Origin: Moraxella bovis
GTDB lineage: Bacteria; Pseudomonadota; Gammaproteobacteria; Pseudomonadales; Moraxellaceae
Assembly (NCBI RefSeq): GCF_002014975.1
Contig: NZ_MUXV01000002.1
Span: 56,534 to 120,533, forward strand
Direction of reading: 5' to 3'
Length of the DNA stretch: 64,000 nt
The position numbers were made by a program, and so were the translations under genes. Position 1 is the first letter of the stretch. Every line of letters begins with the position of its first letter. Below, one piece after another: positions 1 to 9,799 of this stretch. Under the pieces are notes generated by a model. The model did not search any database. It was not told the DNA's origin and was given only the letters and a program-made list of their open reading frames with translations.

Positions 1-160
1 CTTTTAGTAAGATGATAACCACGATGGTTGTGATGAGTGTGGAGTTGATGAGCTGATTTTTAAAACGGGCTTTGATGTGCATACAGCCATGAAAGACAGC
101 GATGAGCATAAATAGCAGAAAAAAGGGACTGTTTAACAGCTCTGACAGGTCGGTATTCAT
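1..160 (-). CDS. LrgB/CidB-family membrane protein, N-terminal part only
   Basis: The reverse strand opens with an ATG at 158-160 and stays open to the window edge, giving about 53 residues (MNTDLSELLNSPFFLLFMLI...), a hydrophobic start with at least one clear membrane segment. The start codon overlaps the stop of the upstream CidA/LrgA gene in an ATGA junction, the usual arrangement for cidA-cidB or lrgA-lrgB pairs, in which the larger partner has many membrane spans. Function is inferred mostly from this pairing: LrgB-family proteins act with the holin-like LrgA/CidA in murein hydrolase control or small-molecule export. The gene runs off the window, so length and intactness are unknown. Confidence 0.7.
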   Translation of the reverse strand, partial: MNTDLSELLNSPFFLLFMLIAVFHGCMHIKARFKNQLINSTLITTIVVIILLK

Positions 161-540
161 GAGCTACCCCCTTGATTTGTTCGTCCTTGATGTCTGGCTT
201 TTTGGGCGTGCCGTAGCCACTCGTAGGATTTGCCCGTCACAATCAGTACCATCAATGTACTGATGGCAGTCGCCCCGATAAGCACCCCCAAATCCACCCG
301 AATGATGTCCAGATACTGCGTGATGGAGATACAGGCAGGCACAACCATTAACACCAAATAGTCCAGTAAGGTCTTGGCAAGGCTCTGCACCGTCTCTAAC
401 TTAATCACGCCTGCCTGCAACGCCCCAAATAGAATAATCAGCCCAATCACGCTCGGGGGCAAGGACAATCCTGTTAGGGCGATAAAAATCTCACCCAAAA
501 ACACACACCCAAAAATAATCAAAAATGCTTTTAAAATCAT
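157..540 (-). CDS. CidA/LrgA family holin-like protein
   Basis: A 127-residue, very hydrophobic protein with about four membrane segments (around residues 2-18, 25-45, 58-78 and 84-104). The 'LSLPPSVIGLIILF' stretch is typical of the CidA/LrgA family, where a conserved L-P-x-S/P-V-x-G motif sits in the second helix. Family members are small inner-membrane proteins compared with phage holins and linked to autolysis or pyruvate/acetate metabolites. The next gene (LrgB-like) overlaps it by 4 bp, so the two are probably translationally coupled. No good ribosome binding site is visible before this ATG. Upstream lies a repeat-bearing gap rather than another gene. Confidence 0.8.
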   Translation of the reverse strand: MILKAFLIIFGCVFLGEIFIALTGLSLPPSVIGLIILFGALQAGVIKLETVQSLAKTLLDYLVLMVVPACISITQYLDIIRVDLGVLIGATAISTLMVLIVTGKSYEWLRHAQKARHQGRTNQGGSS

Positions 541-678
541 GACGGTTTGTCCGACCCAAAGATACCCAAAGATGACGTATTGTACAAAACTTTATGGCAT
601 TTTGCACCGCTTAATTGTGCTTGTTATTTTATTTTGTTAAATTTGATAACAAGGCTTGATTTAATGAAAATAGGTATC

Positions 679-813
679 GTTACACCCAACCAACTTGATA
701 TTTACCACGGGTTTGTAGGGGTGTGCTGAGCACACCCTTTGATGATATTCAGCACGCCCCTACGTCCACACATCATTGTATTTGTAGTAATTTTAAAGTT
801 TCTTGGGTGTAAC
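679..813. repeat. Palindromic intergenic repeat, family B, copy 1
   Basis: The element is bounded by a perfect 11 bp inverted repeat (GTTACACCCAA at 679-689, its complement at 803-813). Inside are a longer imperfect inverted repeat (AACTTGATATTTACCAC against AACTTTAAAATTACTAC on the other strand) and a GTAGGGGTGTG/CACGCCCCTAC core. A second copy lies near 13471-13610. It has no coding capacity and fills most of the 541-934 gap; the rest of that gap holds only the sppA terminator. Confidence 0.7.
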
Positions 814-886
814 AACTTATTTTTTTAACCACCTTGTCGTAGACGTTTGAGTACAATTGGCAAGACTAAATCTAAATCAAGACAAT

Positions 887-911
887 AAAAAAGGGCAATC
901 ATGCCCTTTTT
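887..911 (-). terminator. Rho-independent terminator after sppA
   Basis: AAAAAGGGCA and TGCCCTTTTT form a 10 bp stem with a 4-5 nt loop, followed on the minus strand by a T-rich run. It lies about 25 bp past the stop codon of the S49 peptidase gene. Confidence 0.8.
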
Positions 912-934
912 GGTTTTTTATTTTGTCTTTATCA

Positions 935-1975
935 TCATTGCAATTTGCTTTGGCTGTTTTCTGCAATGCTCATTTGCACGCCCTGACCTAAACCTTTGCC
1001 GATTTGCACGCCAAGACGGTCAAAGACCTTACGCATAGGGTCTACATAGGTGTAATTTACCGAATGCTCAACGCCCAGCTCTTTTTCTAGCTTGCTAATA
1101 CCGCCTGCTTTGTCGGCAAGTCCCAGTTTAAGCGACTCTTTGCCCGTCCAAAACAGACCGCTAAACACGTTGTTTTGTTCGGCATTTTTGAGCTTATCGC
1201 CACGCCCTTCTTTGACTGCATCGATGAAGTTTTGGTGCGTGGTGTCAAGCAGTTGTTGGACGTGTATCCGCTCGTCTTCGGTCATGGGGCGAGACATGGA
1301 TAGGATGTCTTTGTACTGCCCCGATGTCATGGTGCGGTCTTGGACACCAATTTTTTTCATCAGCTCTTCGGTGTTGTAGCTTGACATGATGACCCCGATA
1401 GAGCCGACCAGACTTGATGGATTCACCCAAATCTCATCGGCAGAGCTGGCGATATAATACGCCCCACTCGCCCCGATGTCGCCGATGACGGCATAGAGTT
1501 TTTTGTCAGGGTTTTCTTTACGTAGCTCCATGGCGGTCTGCCAAATCTCGTCCGACTGCACGGGCGAGCCCCCAGGAGAGTTGATGGCAAGAGCGACAGC
1601 TTTAGCATTGGGATTTTCAAAGGCTTCGGTCAGTGCTGAGCTGATGTCATAAGCATTAGCATCGCTGTCACTGGCAATCACGCCATTGACTTCCACCACC
1701 GCCAAATGGGGCGAGTTCGCTTCTAGTGGCATCGTGCTACTGGCAGTGCTACACCCACGCCCCATGACGGCGATGATAAAAACGATATAGCCGAACGTGA
1801 GCAATTTAAAGAATATCCCCCAACGGCGAGCTTTTCTTTGCTCATCAAGACTTGCCATGAGTGTTTTTTCTAGCAGTCGCCACTCTTGACCGCTGTATTG
1901 GTTGGGCGGTGTTTGTGGTGCTGGGTTTGAGCGTTCGTTTAAGTTGTCTTTATTGGGATTTGGTGGCCATGCCAT
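935..1975 (-). CDS. sppA: S49 family signal peptide peptidase (SppA-like)
   Basis: A 346-residue inner-membrane serine protease of the S49 family, expected to degrade cleaved signal peptides in the membrane. One membrane segment lies near residues 57-72 (FGYIVFIIAVMG), followed by a periplasmic protease domain. The nucleophile is the Ser of GASGAYYIASSAD and the general base is probably the Lys of the TSGQYKD stretch; the family motif SPGGSPVQSDEIW is present. I chose the ATG at 1973-1975 (MAWPPNPN) because an AGGA box lies 8-9 nt upstream. A longer reading frame exists but runs back through a repeat element. The single protease domain matches the short, homotetrameric SppA form rather than the double-domain E. 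coli enzyme. Confidence 0.87.
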   Translation of the reverse strand: MAWPPNPNKDNLNERSNPAPQTPPNQYSGQEWRLLEKTLMASLDEQRKARRWGIFFKLLTFGYIVFIIAVMGRGCSTASSTMPLEANSPHLAVVEVNGVIASDSDANAYDISSALTEAFENPNAKAVALAINSPGGSPVQSDEIWQTAMELRKENPDKKLYAVIGDIGASGAYYIASSADEIWVNPSSLVGSIGVIMSSYNTEELMKKIGVQDRTMTSGQYKDILSMSRPMTEDERIHVQQLLDTTHQNFIDAVKEGRGDKLKNAEQNNVFSGLFWTGKESLKLGLADKAGGISKLEKELGVEHSVNYTYVDPMRKVFDRLGVQIGKGLGQGVQMSIAENSQSKLQ

Positions 1976-1998
1976 GATGTATTTTCCTGACTTAACTT

Positions 1999-2200
1999 GG
2001 GCGTGTTGAACCTTTATAACACTATTTACAATATAGACATATTTTAGAAAAACTAATCGTTTTTGCATGAAAAATGGCTAAATCTTGTTTTTCATCGTCA
2101 AAAACTTGCCTGATAGAATGACTATCAGCCTACGTTTTTTCCTTGAAAAACGGGCGATTTTTCTCATTTTTCATTGCAAATACAAAAGTTCAACACACCC
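1999..2200. repeat. Inverted-repeat (MITE-like) element, family C, copy 1
   Basis: The ends are near-perfect inverted repeats: GGGCGTGTTGAAC at 1999-2011 and the complement of GGGTGTGTTGAAC at 2188-2200, 12 of 13 matching. The interior carries TTTTTGCATGAAAAATGGCT (2059-2078) and a TTTTCATTGCAAATAC stretch, both found again at 44420-44465. It lies directly upstream of sppA, so it may supply or separate that gene's promoter. It makes up most of the 1976-2324 gap; the remaining ~120 bp before comEC's stop shows nothing recognisable. Confidence 0.7.
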
Positions 2201-2324
2201 TTTTAAAAATCCAAGTTAAAACCGTGCGGTCGGTTTTAGATGATTTTAAATTTTACAAGGGTTATTTTAACACAAATATTGCCAAATGCTCGCCTTAAAT
2301 TTTATCAATTTGTTAAGGGCGCGT

Positions 2325-4907
2325 CTACTGACCACCAAGCTCTATCATCATCAGCTCAGCTCGCTCACGGTTGTCCGCTGTATCTTTGTCAGTAAAAACA
2401 AACCGTGATGGCAAAGTTTGTGCCAACACCGTCCCACTTACAGCATGGCGACTGTGTCCGAACCACACATCGGCATGCACCTGTTCATCATGGCACATAC
2501 TCTCATACATGTGCCACGCATACTCATGGATTGCCCCGTTAATGACAAGCCGTGAGCCTGCCCGCTCGCTTTTTTGGTCATCACGACCATCATCGCCATA
2601 ATCATGATGGATACCACCCATGATGGCAGGCATCAGCTCGCTCTCAACAATGATGGTACAGCCCCACACCCGCTCATCATCTATCATCTGCCAGCCTGTC
2701 ATTGCCGATATGCTAAGCCCCTGCCCCGACCATGATCGCCCTACCCCACACGTCTGCATGGGCAAGCCCTGCACGGTGTTTGTAGGTTGCCCCGCCTGCC
2801 AATAGCGATGGATAAACACATCCTGTGCCAGCGTTGCCACCACATCACTCATGCGATGGCTTGGGGTCTGCACGATAACCCCTGTCAGATGGCGAACACT
2901 GTGCTGACGCAGTTTGTCGTGCAGAACACTCGCCACTTTATCATGTCCTACCGCCTTATCATCTTGCAAATCCGACAACACAAGCCACACCGCATCATCG
3001 CCATTATCCGCCCCTTGCTGACGGATGAGTACTTGGCTGACCTTATCATCACCATCTAACACCATCACGCTAAATGGCATTTGTCTATCTGCAAATAACA
3101 CCATCATCGCCACCGCCACGAGTGGCACCAATGCAAACTTCCGCCCAATCACAGGGACGACCCACACCGCCACCCCAAGGGCAAACAGTGCCATACCCAT
3201 TACGCTTGTGGTCTGATACAGCCATACATCACTTAGGCTCTGTAACCACGTCAGGAGCTGATGAAGCCATGCTAATATCAGCGATGAGACACCCCAAAGC
3301 ACATCAGCAAGGCTCGGCAACACCACAAAAATCACCCCTGCCACCAAATTTATCGGCACGATGACCGCCCCAAACAGCCCCACCGCAAACAGATTGACAA
3401 ATAGCCCCCACAGCGAGACTTTGCCAAAAAACAACAGCGACACAGGAAGCATGGCAACAAAGAGATAGCTTTGTAACTTTAAAAAACCAACCAGACGGTC
3501 TTTTATGGACATGACTGGCACATCAAACTCCCGCTCGCCATAACTCATGAGCAGTGCCACCGCCACAAAGGACAGCCAAAACCCCGCTTGCCACACCATG
3601 ACAGGGTCAAGCCATATCATGCCCAGCCCCACCCACATCAGCACCGCCAACGACGACAAAGGCAATGCCAAATAGCCTGCCACCGCCACCGCCAACAGCA
3701 TGTACACCGTCCGCACCGCAGGCACATCAAAGCCTGTAAACAACGCATAAATCATGCTCGCCCCCACCATGACAAACAGTCGCAAGCGATGGCGGGGCAG
3801 TCGCTGATAATATGGCAAAAACCTATCGGTCAAATAACACACCCCAAAGCTCAACATCGTCGCCAACAGCACCACATGCATGCCCGAGATGGCAAGCAGA
3901 TGACTGATACCGCCAAACTGGTATAAATCTTTGGTCGCACGACTGATTAATGCCCTATCGCCCGTCAGCAGGGCAAGCGTGACCGCTCGGGCTTGCTGTT
4001 TATCATCACTAAGAGCATGCCAATCTTTATAAAAATGCGTGCGTAACGCATGGCGAAATCGCTCTAAATGCTCCACCAAGCCGACCTGTGGCAAGGGTGT
4101 CGGCTCATCACGCACCGCCAATACTCGGGCATTGGCATGGATGTGGCGTGTACGAAGCCACCGCTGACTGTCAAAGCCTGACGCACTGGGGTCGGCAGTA
4201 ATGGGTGTAATACGTAGCGTCATGTAAGCGGTCGTGGCAGGATGTAGTTTGGCAAGCTGATGGCGGTTCGAGCCGTCCTTATTATCCTTGACATCTGCCA
4301 CTTGGAGTAGCACCGTCATCTGACTGGGCAAGGGCGGATGGGATTCGGGTGTGTCTGCGGTAACAGCAAATGGGTTACGGGTCTCTGTCCTTGTGTGCTC
4401 GCCCTCATCTTTGCTATCTTTATTATTCTTACCAACATCATTAAAGCCATCCAACAAGCGGTCACCACCAAATGTCAAATCAGACAGCACTGCTTTTTGG
4501 CGATAATAGTTCCCTGTGTCATACACGCTGTCACTAATCTCATGCACCGTCACTTTGGCGGTGATGGTATAGCCAAGCTCAGGGATGGCATGAGCAGTAT
4601 TTGTAAACGCCTGTTCGGTACTGATGGTGCGCAGCATGAATAATAGCACCACAAAGCCGACCAGTAGCACCTGCATGGCAGCCTGCCCCACTCGGGCAAA
4701 AGCGGATTTGGGATGAAATTGATTAAATTTAAAACATAAAAAAGCACACCCCAACAAGAGCATGCTCATCATCATAAAACCCATCCCATGAGTCGTATCC
4801 ATGCCAAACAGCTGACTGCTCACGGCTGTCATGTCATGGCTGGGCAAGATATCCAGCGTGGCGAGCACCATCAACGCCACACCAATAAACACAAGCCAAA
4901 TCAACAT
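2325..4907 (-). CDS. comEC: ComEC/Rec2 family DNA uptake channel
   Basis: An 860-residue polytopic membrane protein. An N-terminal membrane and OB-like soluble region (to ~residue 280) is followed by the Competence domain with its signature 'FGGISHLLAISGMHV' near residue 340, then multiple membrane helices to about 620, then a soluble C-terminal domain. ComEC carries single-stranded DNA across the inner membrane during natural transformation. In the C-terminal region, where many homologues have a metallo-beta-lactamase HxDxDH motif, this protein reads TPSHRMS, so the nuclease site is degenerate. The ATG at 4905-4907 was chosen over a GTG three codons upstream; neither has a strong ribosome binding site. 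It starts 18 bp after ispD ends and is probably the last gene of the pyrG-ispD operon. Confidence 0.88.
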   Translation of the reverse strand: MLIWLVFIGVALMVLATLDILPSHDMTAVSSQLFGMDTTHGMGFMMMSMLLLGCAFLCFKFNQFHPKSAFARVGQAAMQVLLVGFVVLLFMLRTISTEQAFTNTAHAIPELGYTITAKVTVHEISDSVYDTGNYYRQKAVLSDLTFGGDRLLDGFNDVGKNNKDSKDEGEHTRTETRNPFAVTADTPESHPPLPSQMTVLLQVADVKDNKDGSNRHQLAKLHPATTAYMTLRITPITADPSASGFDSQRWLRTRHIHANARVLAVRDEPTPLPQVGLVEHLERFRHALRTHFYKDWHALSDDKQQARAVTLALLTGDRALISRATKDLYQFGGISHLLAISGMHVVLLATMLSFGVCYLTDRFLPYYQRLPRHRLRLFVMVGASMIYALFTGFDVPAVRTVYMLLAVAVAGYLALPLSSLAVLMWVGLGMIWLDPVMVWQAGFWLSFVAVALLMSYGEREFDVPVMSIKDRLVGFLKLQSYLFVAMLPVSLLFFGKVSLWGLFVNLFAVGLFGAVIVPINLVAGVIFVVLPSLADVLWGVSSLILAWLHQLLTWLQSLSDVWLYQTTSVMGMALFALGVAVWVVPVIGRKFALVPLVAVAMMVLFADRQMPFSVMVLDGDDKVSQVLIRQQGADNGDDAVWLVLSDLQDDKAVGHDKVASVLHDKLRQHSVRHLTGVIVQTPSHRMSDVVATLAQDVFIHRYWQAGQPTNTVQGLPMQTCGVGRSWSGQGLSISAMTGWQMIDDERVWGCTIIVESELMPAIMGGIHHDYGDDGRDDQKSERAGSRLVINGAIHEYAWHMYESMCHDEQVHADVWFGHSRHAVSGTVLAQTLPSRFVFTDKDTADNRERAELMMIELGGQ

Positions 4908-4925
4908 CGTACCCACATCTTAGGC

Positions 4926-5705
4926 TTAACCCATGCCATGTTGTAACATCAGCTCAATCATCGCCAAATCATCAGAATAAGTCAGCTTCATGTTCATGCG
5001 TGACCCCTGCACCAAAGCCACCGACTGACCGAACTGCTCAAACCCACTGGCTTCGTCGGTAATCATCAGCCCATCAGCAATGACCTTATCAAGCATGGCT
5101 TGTAAGGCGTACAATCTAAATACTTGGGGAGTCTGGGCTTGCCAAAGCTGACGACGATCTATGGTGCGATGTATCTGACCATTGATATATTGGCAACCTG
5201 TCAAGGCAGAGCTGTTGGTATCATGAGCAAGTTTTAAAGTATCAACCACAGGCGTGGCAAGTATCGCTCCTACTGGGTTATACTTACCATCCGTCTGTTC
5301 AAGCCGTTCAAGCTCACGCACCGCACCAATCAGGCGGGTCAAATCATCAGCAGGCAAGCATGGTCTGGCACCATCATGGATAAGCACCCACACATCACCA
5401 ACCGCTCGCCGAGCAATGTCATCCACGCCTGCCTTGACCGACAAAAAACGCTCCGCCCCACCTTCGGTCAGATAAACAGGGCGGTCAAACTCAAAATCCA
5501 AAGACGATACCAGCGTATCATCTTTGGCAACCACGAGTGTCAAATCAGTGACGGCAGGGACATTTAAACACGCCACGCCATGCTCTAACACCGTTCGCCC
5601 TGCCACCGTCAAATACTGCTTTGGCACATCCGCCCCAAAACGACTGCCACGCCCTGCCGAGACGATGAGTGCGTGAATCGGTAGGTTGGGACTTGTCTGT
5701 TTCAT
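4926..5705 (-). CDS. ispD: 2-C-methyl-D-erythritol 4-phosphate cytidylyltransferase
   Basis: A 259-residue cytosolic enzyme of the MEP isoprenoid pathway that transfers CMP from CTP to MEP. The N-terminal nucleotide-binding loop reads IVSAGRGSRFGADVPKQY, with the conserved G-x-G-x-R-x-G and PKQY elements. HDGARPCL, the hallmark of the family, follows near residue 110, and the ITDEASGFE stretch is also typical. The ATG at 5703-5705 overlaps the ftsB stop by 1 nt (TGATG), with GGGCGAG just upstream, so translation is probably coupled. The eno-ftsB-ispD order is the standard gammaproteobacterial arrangement. Confidence 0.95.
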   Translation of the reverse strand: MKQTSPNLPIHALIVSAGRGSRFGADVPKQYLTVAGRTVLEHGVACLNVPAVTDLTLVVAKDDTLVSSLDFEFDRPVYLTEGGAERFLSVKAGVDDIARRAVGDVWVLIHDGARPCLPADDLTRLIGAVRELERLEQTDGKYNPVGAILATPVVDTLKLAHDTNSSALTGCQYINGQIHRTIDRRQLWQAQTPQVFRLYALQAMLDKVIADGLMITDEASGFEQFGQSVALVQGSRMNMKLTYSDDLAMIELMLQHGMG

Positions 5706-6199
5706 CACTCGCCCGTATCACCGCTAACGCCCGTAAAGGCATTCTCGCCCATGTCATCATCAATAAGTCCATCAACAGGCTCGGTCGCACTCACCCCATC
5801 CACGCCATAGGGAATCTCTCTATCACTCACCATGGGGGCAACGGACAACTCTACAAATGTCTCGCCTGACTTAATCAAACCCAAATCAAGGCGAGCATGC
5901 TCTTCAATGGCACCCAGCCCTGATTTTAAATCACGGACATCCATTCGTAACGTGTCATTGACCGCTTGCTGGGTGGCATTGATTTTTTGTTGTTTGGCAA
6001 GTTCATTATTTAACTCATCAAACGCATGATGACCGAACTCGCCATACCAGTATTGATACTGTAGACCTGCCAACACCACCGCCCCAAAAACAATGAGTAG
6101 CAGATAGCCCAAAAAAGCAGGCGAAAAGCTAACGCCTACTTTTTGGTTGTGTGTTTGATGGTCTGATGACAAAGCATCATCAGTTTTTTGGGTTGCCAT
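5705..6199 (-). CDS. ftsB: Cell division protein FtsB
   Basis: A 164-residue bitopic membrane protein of the FtsQLB divisome subcomplex. It has a short cytoplasmic N-terminus (~30 residues), one membrane helix (YLLLIVFGAVVLAGLQYQYW), then a periplasmic coiled coil (FDELNNELAKQQKINATQQ). The conserved distal motif EEHARLDLGLIKSGETFVEL matches the EExAR...LGxxxxGE pattern of FtsB. It is long for the family (E. coli FtsB is about 103 residues), with ~30 extra residues at each end, the C-terminal one acidic. I chose ATG 6197-6199, two bases from the end of eno; a longer frame reaches back into eno and is less likely. It is embedded between eno and ispD. Confidence 0.9.
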   Translation of the reverse strand: MATQKTDDALSSDHQTHNQKVGVSFSPAFLGYLLLIVFGAVVLAGLQYQYWYGEFGHHAFDELNNELAKQQKINATQQAVNDTLRMDVRDLKSGLGAIEEHARLDLGLIKSGETFVELSVAPMVSDREIPYGVDGVSATEPVDGLIDDDMGENAFTGVSGDTGE

Positions 6200-6200
6200 G

Positions 6201-7544
<1,344 letters not shown>

Positions 7545-7584
7545 TTAGCTAGATTATAACACAAATTTTGGCTGGCATAAACTG

Positions 7585-8134
7585 TTATTTAAACTCGTCC
7601 GCCCGCCCCGATACCGAAAATTCACAGCCATTATTTTCCACAAAAATCAGCTGATTTGATGTGCGAATATGATACCTTTCATAACGCACACCCTGCCGAT
7701 AACCATTTTGCCCTGTTTGTAAACTTGGCGAACCCATCGCCTCTGTTGCCATTAACTTTTCGCCAAAGGCTGTTTGTAAGTCATCAACACTTGGGTAATG
7801 CTCTTTTTTAAAAGTAATATTCACATTTTTAGAGACGGTACTTAAATCATCATTGCCAAGCCCACCAAAAGACACATCGCAAGAAATAGATTCAATGACT
7901 TGATGTGTCTTGATTGGAAAATTGTAGATAATACTATTACGATTCGCCACAGGTTTATGCTCTGCCCTATAAATCTCATCTTTAAGCGTTACAATGTTCA
8001 GCCGTTTTGGTTAAATTAAAAATCTCTCCACTTTCTGCCAATGATACAATTTGTTTAATCGTATCAATATTATTATTGGCATAAGTATGGCTCGCCAATA
8101 TTGCCATTAAAGGAAATAAGAGAAATTTTTTCAT
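7585..8134 (-). pseudogene. Secreted hypothetical protein, broken by a frameshift
   Basis: The ATG at 8132-8134 opens a signal peptide (MKKFLLFPLMAILASHTYA, cleavage after TYA), and the frame stops after 'TKTAEHCNA'. The downstream frame continues as IVTLKDEIYRAEHKPVANRN and runs about 121 residues from 7950 to the stop at 7585. Removing one A from the AAAA run in that area joins both frames as NLTKRLNIVTLKDE, so a one-base insertion explains the break. Whole product: about 180 residues, exported to the periplasm, no family recognised. It sits between kdsA and eno as an insert in a conserved operon. A sequencing error is the alternative to true decay. Confidence 0.7.
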
Positions 8135-8169
8135 TTTAAAAAAACCTTTTTAAAATGAAAAAATTTGAC

Positions 8170-8233
8170 GTAAGGTGCGTAATACACATCATTTAGATTT
8201 GGGATTTTAAATGGTGTGTATTACGCACCTTAC
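8170..8233. repeat. Perfectly folded inverted repeat, family D, copy 1
   Basis: Two 25 bp arms (8170-8194 and 8209-8233) match at 24 of 25 positions when one is reversed; the core is GTAAGGTGCGTAATACACA. They would fold into a long hairpin with a 14 nt loop. A related but less perfect copy lies at 52604-52666. It is non-coding and sits between two small genes on the minus strand. Confidence 0.8.
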
Positions 8234-8248
8234 AGATTACGCTTATCC

Positions 8249-8482
8249 TCAAAACCCTTCAATAATTGCATTTTGATAGTTTTTAAAAAATAAAAATATC
8301 ATGAAAATATAACAAATCCATACAATAATTCCAACTATAAAAGCTGATACAATTTTTAAAGTCGGTTTTTCTTTAATTATACGATAAATATCTAACAATC
8401 CACGACAATCTTTGGGTGTTAAAATATGGTATAATAGCAAAACAATTATCCAAATGAACGAAAAAACACCATAGAATAACAT
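8249..8482 (-). CDS. Small two-helix membrane protein, unknown function
   Basis: A 77-residue protein with two strong membrane helices (FYGVFSFIWIIVLLLYHIL and IVSAFIVGIIVWICYIFMIF) joined by a basic, polar loop (PKDCRGLLDIYRIIKEKPTLK). I recognise no family. The ATG at 8480-8482 is preceded by a GGGGATTAAA stretch that could serve as a ribosome binding site; a TTG four codons earlier is possible. It is AT-rich compared with kdsA and eno and follows a hairpin repeat, suggesting it arrived with the neighbouring accessory gene. Confidence 0.55.
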   Translation of the reverse strand: MLFYGVFSFIWIIVLLLYHILTPKDCRGLLDIYRIIKEKPTLKIVSAFIVGIIVWICYIFMIFLFFKNYQNAIIEGF

Positions 8483-8516
8483 TTTAATCCCCAAAGATTA
8501 TCTTTGCAACTTTTAT

Positions 8517-9383
8517 TTAATGCGTATCAAGCACTTCAAACCCTTTTACCAAATCATCAATTTCTTTTAATTGACGTAAAAACGGTTCTAATTGCGACAG
8601 TCGCAACGCACAAGGACCGTCGCACTTGGCTTTATCAGGGTCAGGGTGAGCTTCTAAGAACAGCCCTGCCAGTCCTGTTGCCATACCTGCTCTTGCCAAG
8701 GTGGTGATTTGATGACGGCGACCGCCTGCACTGTCTGCTCTCGCCCCTGGCTCTTGCAGGGCGTGCGTTACATCAAAAAACACCGGCACGTTCATCGCCT
8801 TCATCGTGTCAAAGCCGAGCATATCTACCACAAGGTTGTTATACCCAAAAGACGTGCCACGCTCACACAAGATGATGTTGTCATTGCCTGCTTCTAGGCA
8901 TTTGTTAATGATGTGTCGCATCTCATGCGGAGTAAGGAATTGGGCTTTTTTGATGTTAATCACCGCCCCCGTGCGAGCAATGGCACTCACAAGGTCAGTT
9001 TGACGAGAGAGAAACGCAGGGATTTGTAGCACGTCCGCCACCTTTGCCACAGGGGAGGCTTGGTAGGGTTCGTGTACGTCTGTGATGATTGGCACGCCGT
9101 ATTTTTCTTTAATGTCGTTTAGCCACGTTAGCCCCGTATCTAGGCTAGGCCCTCGAAATGAATGTAGGCTTGACCGATTGGCTTTATCAAAACTTGCCTT
9201 AAATACATAGCCAATATCTAGCTTTTTGCAAATCTCAATATAGCTCTCAGCAATCTCAAATGCCAATTCTCGGCTTTCTAATACATTCATACCACCGAAT
9301 AACACAAATGGCAACTCATTGGCAATCTTTATATCGCCTGATTGTGATGATAATTCAATGGTAGATTTGGCGGTTAATGTCAT
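8517..9383 (-). CDS. kdsA: 3-deoxy-8-phosphooctulonate synthase
   Basis: A 288-residue cytosolic enzyme condensing phosphoenolpyruvate and arabinose 5-phosphate to KDO-8-phosphate for lipid A/LOS core. The active-site loops [54 protein letters not shown] and [11 protein letters not shown] are all present. The Asn of GGMNVLES marks the metal-independent class (metal enzymes have Cys there). Its ATG overlaps the stop of the PIN toxin gene by 4 bp (ATGA), so translation of this essential gene may be coupled to the toxin. Length is normal. Confidence 0.95.
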   Translation of the reverse strand: MTLTAKSTIELSSQSGDIKIANELPFVLFGGMNVLESRELAFEIAESYIEICKKLDIGYVFKASFDKANRSSLHSFRGPSLDTGLTWLNDIKEKYGVPIITDVHEPYQASPVAKVADVLQIPAFLSRQTDLVSAIARTGAVINIKKAQFLTPHEMRHIINKCLEAGNDNIILCERGTSFGYNNLVVDMLGFDTMKAMNVPVFFDVTHALQEPGARADSAGGRRHQITTLARAGMATGLAGLFLEAHPDPDKAKCDGPCALRLSQLEPFLRQLKEIDDLVKGFEVLDTH

Positions 9384-9799
9384 GGGTTTTCCTTATAAAA
9401 TGGATTGATAATGGTAAGTTTGTTTTCAATGATATGATTGTGGTGCATATCTTCGGAATATAAAATGGGTGTGTTTGCGTATAGAGCAGTTGCAATAAGC
9501 AAACTGTCCCAATAAGAATATTGATAACGCTTTTTGATGTGCAAAGCATCAACCACAAAATCGCTATTTAAGTCAATAATGGTAAAATACTTTTTAAAAA
9601 ATCGTATTGATGATAATAATTCATCATCTGTCATGAGTTTTTTACGAAAAACCACATTACAAAATTCATTTAATACTTGGGTGCTAATCACGGCATTAGG
9701 ATTGCGTGATAATTTTTCTGCAATGGGCTGTTTGTCATCATCACCAATAGAATATAATAAAATATTACTATCCATAAAATAGTGATTATGGGCGGTCAT
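9380..9799 (-). CDS. PIN-domain toxin (VapC-like)
   Basis: A 139-residue PIN-domain protein, predicted endoribonuclease toxin. The acidic residues expected for metal binding are visible: Asp in MDSNILLY, Glu in VLNEFCN, Asp in [11 protein letters not shown] and the Asp of YSEDM. The chosen ATG (9797-9799) gives a 14 bp overlap with the antitoxin gene; an internal ATG at 9775 (MDSN) and one further upstream are also possible. The stop overlaps the kdsA start (ATGA). It is a type II toxin-antitoxin pair by family and layout; the RNA target is not readable from sequence. Confidence 0.85.
   Translation of the reverse strand: MTAHNHYFMDSNILLYSIGDDDKQPIAEKLSRNPNAVISTQVLNEFCNVVFRKKLMTDDELLSSIRFFKKYFTIIDLNSDFVVDALHIKKRYQYSYWDSLLIATALYANTPILYSEDMHHNHIIENKLTIINPFYKENP

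Noticed and set aside
1976-2068. N-terminal extension of the S49 peptidase
   Set aside because: The added residues come from a repeat element, and a better ribosome binding site precedes the internal ATG at 1975.
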